Assembly: GCA_937870605.1 (NCBI GenBank)
Contig: CALMZW010000224.1
Span: 1-10,679 of the forward strand
DNA from: an uncultured Synergistaceae bacterium
Lineage (GTDB): Bacteria; Synergistota; Synergistia; Synergistales; Aminobacteriaceae
DNA length: 10,679 nucleotides
Reading direction: 5' to 3'
In this document: in pieces, positions 7,089-10,679 of the stretch
How the letters are laid out: each line of letters starts with the position of its first letter
Numbering within the stretch: the first letter of the stretch is position 1
Translations under genes and position numbers: made by a program
Notes under the pieces: model-generated
Databases searched by the model: none
What the model was told of the DNA's origin: nothing
What the model saw: the letters and a program-made list of their open reading frames with translations, nothing else

Positions 7089-7973
7089 ATGTTCAGAGGT
7101 ACGGGTACGGCGGCGGTCACTCCTTTCAGGAACGGAAGCGTTGATTTCGAGGCGTTCGGGAAGTTTCTGAACTGGCAGATCGATTCGGGCGTGGAGTTCC
7201 TCGTCATTCTCGGGACGACGGGCGAAGCGGCGACGATGACGGCGGATGAACGCAGGGAGATCATCTCCTTTGCGGTGAAGACGGCGAACAAGCGGGTTCC
7301 GGTCGTCATCGGGACCGGCTCCAACAGCACGGCGGCGACGATCGAACTCTCGAAGGCGGCCTTCGCGCTCGGCGCGGACGGCGTGCTCGTCGTCACCCCC
7401 TATTACAACAAGCCGACGCAGGAAGGGCTCTTCCGGCACTACCAGGCGGTCGCCGGGGCCATCCCCGGACCGCTCGTGATCTACAACGTCCCGGGACGCA
7501 CGGGCGTCAACATGCTTCCCGAGGCCGTGATCCGGTGCGCGGCGATCCCGAACGTCGTCGGGGTCAAGGAGGCGTCGGGAAACATGGCGCAGATCGACGA
7601 ACTCATCCGGGGCGTCCGGAAGGTCCGTCCCGATTTCGCGGTGCTTTCGGGAAACGACGATCAGGCGTTCCACCTGGTCTGCTCGGGCGGCGACGGCCTG
7701 ATCTCCGTGCTCTCGAACGTCATGCCGAAGGAGACGTCCGACATGGTGCGCCTGTCGCTCGACGGCCGCATGAAGGAAGCGCGGGAGCTCCACATGCGTC
7801 TCTTCCCGCTCATGAAGAACCTGTTCATCGAGACGAACCCGATTCCGGTCAAGTACGCCGTCAGCAGGCTCGGATTCTGCGCGAACGAACTCCGGCTGCC
7901 GCTCGTCGAAGCGACGGAGAAGTGCATGTCCGTGATCGACGCGAACATGAAGGAGTGCGGGGCGCACGCATGA
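7089..7973 (+). CDS. dapA: 4-hydroxy-tetrahydrodipicolinate synthase
   Basis: The 294-residue TIM-barrel enzyme condenses pyruvate with aspartate semialdehyde, the first step committed to DAP and lysine. The Schiff-base lysine is K160 in GVKEASGN. The triad residues are T44 (GTTGEA, 42-47), Y106 (in TPYYNKP) and Y132 (in IYNVPGRTG), and R137 is the carboxylate-binding arginine. Numbering is within one residue of the E. coli enzyme. The ATG at 7089 follows GGGAGGTG (7075-7082) with a six-base gap. A longer reading from the GTG at 7080 would start inside that ribosome site and is rejected. Its stop overlaps the dapB start (ATGA). Confidence 0.97.
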   Translation: MFRGTGTAAVTPFRNGSVDFEAFGKFLNWQIDSGVEFLVILGTTGEAATMTADERREIISFAVKTANKRVPVVIGTGSNSTAATIELSKAAFALGADGVLVVTPYYNKPTQEGLFRHYQAVAGAIPGPLVIYNVPGRTGVNMLPEAVIRCAAIPNVVGVKEASGNMAQIDELIRGVRKVRPDFAVLSGNDDQAFHLVCSGGDGLISVLSNVMPKETSDMVRLSLDGRMKEARELHMRLFPLMKNLFIETNPIPVKYAVSRLGFCANELRLPLVEATEKCMSVIDANMKECGAHA

Positions 7974-8623
7974 AGTACGGAATCGTCGGCGCAAGCGGCC
8001 GGATGGGGCAGGAACTCCTGAAGGTCTTCGCGCAGCACGAGTGCGTTTACACGGCGGATGTCGACGGCGTCCGCGAGAGCGGCGCGCCGCAGGTTGTCCT
8101 CGATTTCTCGACGCCGAAGGCGCTGCCCGTGACGATCGGCGCGTGCGAGCGGTTCAAGGCTGCGTGCGTCGTCGGGACGACGGCGCTCGGCGAGTCGGAC
8201 CTCGCGGCGCTTCGGGATCTCGCTGCGAGGGTTCCCGTCGTCCAGAGCTTCAACTTCTCGCAGGGCGTCACGATCCTGAAGATGATGCTCCGTTCCTTCG
8301 CGCCGCTTCTCGCCGGGTGGGACGCGGAGATCGTCGAGGCGCACCACAACAAAAAGAAGGACGCTCCGTCCGGGACGGCGATCCTTCTCGGGCAGGCGAC
8401 GGGGCGGGAATGTCCGACGCACTCGCTGCGCCTGGGCGGCGTGCCGGGCGACCACACGGTCGTCTTCGCCAACGACGGAGAGGTGCTCGAACTCTCGCAC
8501 CGGGCGATATCGAGGTCGGTTTTCGCGCTCGGAGCGCTTCGCGCGGCGGAGTTCGCGCTCCGAGCGGACAAGGGATTCTACACGTTTGAGGAGGTCGTCG
8601 AATGCCGGAAGAGACCGGAGTAG
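7970..8623 (+). CDS. dapB: 4-hydroxy-tetrahydrodipicolinate reductase, short form
   Basis: The 217-residue enzyme reduces the DapA product to tetrahydrodipicolinate using NAD(P)H. GASGRMG at residues 7-13 is the nucleotide-binding loop. The family signature EAHHNKKKDAPSGTA lies at 123-137, with H125/H126 and K129 matching the catalytic H159/H160 and K163 of E. coli. It is about 55 residues shorter than the E. coli protein, mainly between the Rossmann strands, like the short forms known from some thermophiles; nothing essential is missing. Its ATG overlaps the dapA stop and it has no clear ribosome site of its own, so coupled translation is likely. Its end overlaps dapH by 22 bp. Confidence 0.96.
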   Translation: MKYGIVGASGRMGQELLKVFAQHECVYTADVDGVRESGAPQVVLDFSTPKALPVTIGACERFKAACVVGTTALGESDLAALRDLAARVPVVQSFNFSQGVTILKMMLRSFAPLLAGWDAEIVEAHHNKKKDAPSGTAILLGQATGRECPTHSLRLGGVPGDHTVVFANDGEVLELSHRAISRSVFALGALRAAEFALRADKGFYTFEEVVECRKRPE

Positions 8624-9357
8624 AACGTCCGGACCAGCAGCCGGAGATGAATACCGAAGAGATCATTCGCTTCATCAGGGAGTCGAAAAAGCGTACGCCC
8701 GTGCATGTGTTCGTCTCGGGAAAGCTGAAGGGCGCGGACTGGCGGGGCGTCACGTACGTCGGAGGCAGGCGTTTCGGCCTGCTGACGGGCGACTGGGCCG
8801 ACGTCATGGCCGCGGTCGAGGCGAACAGGGATCGCATCGAGGCGACGGTCGTCGAAGTGGCGGCCAGAAATTCGGCCGTCCCGCTGGTCGACCTCACGCA
8901 ATTCGAGGCCCGCATCGAACCCGGCGCGATCATCCGCGACCGCGTGTCGATCGGAAAGGGCGCCGTCATCATGATGGGCGCGGTGATCAACATCGGCGCG
9001 GCGATCGGCGAAGGGACCATGATCGACATGAACGCGGTCGTCGGAGGGCGCGCGCAGGTCGGGAAGAACTGCCACATCGGCGCCGGAGCCGTCGTCGCGG
9101 GCGTGATCGAGCCGCCGAGCGCGACGCCCGTGATCGTCGAGGATGATGTCCTCGTCGGCGCGAACGCCGTTATCCTGGAAGGGGTTCGCGTCGGCCGGAA
9201 GTCCGTCGTCGCCGCCGGAGCGATCGTCACCGCGGATGTTCCCGCGGGGAGCGTCGTGGCCGGGTGCCCCGCGAAGGTCATCAAGAAAGTGGACGCGAAG
9301 ACCGAGGGCAAGACGCAGATCGTTCAGGCGCTCCGGGAACTCGGAAACGCAAAGTAG
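8602..9357 (+). CDS. dapH: Tetrahydrodipicolinate N-acetyltransferase
   Basis: The 251-residue protein transfers acetyl from acetyl-CoA to tetrahydrodipicolinate, which defines the acetylase branch of DAP synthesis. An N-terminal DapH domain (about 17-95, starting NTEEIIRFIRESKKRTPV) precedes a left-handed beta-helix of hexapeptide repeats (about 103-225). Conserved family stretches include ARIEPGAIIRD (103-113), IGEGTMIDMN (135-144) and VGKNCHIGAGAVVAGVIEPP (153-172), all close to Bacillus DapH. This distinguishes it from the succinyl-type DapD. The start at 8602 has GAGGAGGT (8588-8595) six bases upstream and overlaps the end of dapB; an internal ATG at 8647 lacks good spacing. Confidence 0.95.
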   Translation: MPEETGVERPDQQPEMNTEEIIRFIRESKKRTPVHVFVSGKLKGADWRGVTYVGGRRFGLLTGDWADVMAAVEANRDRIEATVVEVAARNSAVPLVDLTQFEARIEPGAIIRDRVSIGKGAVIMMGAVINIGAAIGEGTMIDMNAVVGGRAQVGKNCHIGAGAVVAGVIEPPSATPVIVEDDVLVGANAVILEGVRVGRKSVVAAGAIVTADVPAGSVVAGCPAKVIKKVDAKTEGKTQIVQALRELGNAK

Positions 9358-9368
9358 GCGGCGCGGGG

Positions 9369-10586
9369 ATGATCGTCCGGAAGTACGGCGGCTCCTCCGT
9401 GGCGACCCCGGAGCGGATACGCCGCATCGCCGAAAAACTGGCGCTTCACGCGAAGGACGGAACCCGTCTCGCGGTGGTCGTGTCCGCGATGGGCAAGACC
9501 ACGAACGGCCTCATCGAACTTGCGGGGGGCGTCACGAAGAACCCCGAGCCGCGGGAGCTCGACATGCTCCTCTCGACGGGGGAACAGGTGACTGCGGCGC
9601 TGCTGGCCATGGCGCTGAACGATATGGGGGTTCCCGCGATTTCGTACAACGCCTTTCAGCTCGGAATGGTCACGACCGCGTCCTACGGAAACGCGCGGAT
9701 CGTGGACCTCGACGTCGGAAAGCTGTCGAAGGAATTGGAACGGCGGGGCGTCGTCGTTATCACGGGGTTTCAGGGCGTGACGGAGGACGGCGACCTCACG
9801 ACGCTCGGACGCGGCGGATCGGATACGTCGGCCGTCGCCATCGCCGCGAAGTGCGGATGTCGTTGCGAGATCTACAGCGACGTCGCGGGCGTGTACACCT
9901 GCGATCCGCACGTCGTCCCTGGGGCGCGGAAGCTCGACTACATCACGTGCGACGAGATGCTCGAACTCGCGGCGCAGGGCGCGAAGGTGCTGCATTCGCG
10001 GGCCGTCGAGATCGCGAAAAAACATTCGGTGGAGCTGTACTGCGCCTCCACCTTCTCCGAGGAAAGGGGGACGTATGTGGTGGGCACGCTGCCTGAATGG
10101 CTCGAACAGCCTGTGGTCACCGGCGTCACGGCGGATACGAACCAGATGAAGGTGACGGTGAACGGCTTTCCGAACGATATGTCCGTGTATGCCGCCGTCT
10201 TTGACGCCATCGCCGGGAAGGGCGTCAACATCGACATGATCTCCACCGTGAGCGAGAACGGACACTCGCACCTGACCTTCACGGTGGTGGACTCGTCCGT
10301 CCGGATCGCGCGAGAGACGCTCGAAAGCGTTCTCTCCGGGCGCACGGGGTGGACCGTCCGCGTGGACGAGTCGGTTGCGAAGGTGTCGGCCGTCGGCGTC
10401 GGAATGAAGTCCGCCCCCGGCGTGGCCGCGCGCTTTTTCGTCGCGCTGGACAAGGCCGGTGTCCACATGGTGGGGACGACGACGTCGGAAATCAAGATCT
10501 CCGCCCTGGTCCCGAGAGAAGAGGCTCCGAGGGCCGTTGAATTCCTCGTCCGGGAGTTCGGGCTCGCGGATGGCCCGGAGGCGTAG
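9369..10586 (+). CDS. lysC: Aspartate kinase, with C-terminal ACT regulatory domains
   Basis: The 405-residue enzyme phosphorylates aspartate, the entry step of the pathway. The kinase domain has KYGGSS (5-10), STGEQ (69-73), TTLGRGGSDTSA (144-155) and SDVAGVYTCDP (170-180). Two ACT domains follow at about 261-330 and 337-400 and should bind an allosteric amino acid, probably lysine given the operon. The architecture and length match Bacillus aspartokinase II, which is an alpha2beta2 enzyme. The ATG at 9369 begins at the conserved MIVRKYGG, with a modest AGGCGG (9356-9361) overlapping the dapH stop; an upstream in-frame start at 9264 lies within dapH and has no homologous sequence. It is the last gene of the operon. 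Confidence 0.96.
   Translation: MIVRKYGGSSVATPERIRRIAEKLALHAKDGTRLAVVVSAMGKTTNGLIELAGGVTKNPEPRELDMLLSTGEQVTAALLAMALNDMGVPAISYNAFQLGMVTTASYGNARIVDLDVGKLSKELERRGVVVITGFQGVTEDGDLTTLGRGGSDTSAVAIAAKCGCRCEIYSDVAGVYTCDPHVVPGARKLDYITCDEMLELAAQGAKVLHSRAVEIAKKHSVELYCASTFSEERGTYVVGTLPEWLEQPVVTGVTADTNQMKVTVNGFPNDMSVYAAVFDAIAGKGVNIDMISTVSENGHSHLTFTVVDSSVRIARETLESVLSGRTGWTVRVDESVAKVSAVGVGMKSAPGVAARFFVALDKAGVHMVGTTTSEIKISALVPREEAPRAVEFLVREFGLADGPEA
10077..10586 (+). CDS. Possible separate beta subunit of aspartokinase from an internal in-frame start in lysC
   Basis: Within lysC, GGAAAGGGGG at 10061-10070 is followed six bases later by GTG codons at V237 (10077) and V238. Initiation here would give a protein of about 169 residues holding both ACT domains. 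In Bacillus subtilis aspartokinase II, the beta subunit (163 residues) is known to start inside the same gene at about residue 246. The equivalence of position and the purine-rich site support a second product, but the codon is GTG and no expression evidence exists. Confidence 0.4.
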   Translation: MVGTLPEWLEQPVVTGVTADTNQMKVTVNGFPNDMSVYAAVFDAIAGKGVNIDMISTVSENGHSHLTFTVVDSSVRIARETLESVLSGRTGWTVRVDESVAKVSAVGVGMKSAPGVAARFFVALDKAGVHMVGTTTSEIKISALVPREEAPRAVEFLVREFGLADGPEA

Positions 10587-10633
10587 CGCGCGGCGGCGAT
10601 CCGGTTCTCGAAAAAACGAAACGTGGTCAACGG

Positions 10634-10670
10634 AAAAAGCCTGAAGGTGTCCGCGCCTTCGGGCTTTTTT
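10634..10670 (+). terminator. Intrinsic terminator of the lysine operon
   Basis: AAAAAGCCTGAAGG (10634-10647) pairs with CCTTCGGGCTTTTT (10656-10669), 14 bp with one G-U, around an 8-base loop, and the stem runs into a six-T tract (10665-10670). It lies 47 bp after the lysC stop. The A-rich 5' arm means it could also serve as a terminator in the other direction. Confidence 0.92.
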
Positions 10671-10679
10671 GTATTTCGC

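Overview
The window is GC-rich bacterial DNA with all recognisable genes on the + strand, closely packed. TRAP-type organic-acid uptake genes lie beside a T-box-controlled, acetylase-type lysine/diaminopimelate (DAP) operon. Together with a YkvI-like permease, this suits an anaerobe of the Synergistota or a high-GC Clostridia lineage. That placement is an inference from gene content and composition only.

Region 1 (1-4057), uptake and catabolism. It opens with the last codons of a probable GntR/FadR-type (FCD domain) regulator. A metallo-beta-lactamase-fold hydrolase of the COG1237 type follows, then a complete tripartite TRAP transporter: periplasmic binding protein DctP, small permease DctQ and large permease DctM. 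dctQ and dctM overlap. The set ends at a perfect 18-bp hairpin.

Region 2 (4058-5747), RNA leader plus permease. A good sigma-70-type promoter (TTGACA-17-TACTAT) drives an RNA of about 200 nt. The RNA has a long-range pairing, a competing hairpin and a strong intrinsic terminator. About 100 nt after the terminator begins a polytopic membrane protein related to YkvI (COG3949). This is the part of the window least explained by known elements: either an orphan cis-regulatory leader of the permease or an independent 6S-like small RNA.

Region 3 (5748-10679), lysine operon. A near-consensus promoter (TTGACA-17-TACAAT) is followed by a T-box riboswitch of about 265 nt with GGGTGGTACCGCGG and a terminator. 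Its probable specifier codon is AAA (lysine). The structural genes are asd, dapA, dapB, dapH and lysC, tightly spaced or overlapping, closed by an intrinsic terminator. LysC makes aspartyl phosphate, Asd reduces it to the semialdehyde, DapA condenses that with pyruvate, DapB reduces the product, and DapH N-acetylates tetrahydrodipicolinate. The later steps (N-acetyl-DAP aminotransferase, deacetylase, epimerase, LysA) are not in this window. lysC carries an internal Shine-Dalgarno plus GTG where Bacillus-type aspartokinase II starts its separate beta subunit.

No tRNA or rRNA gene, insertion sequence or CRISPR array was seen. All family assignments come from reading motifs, not from database searches.
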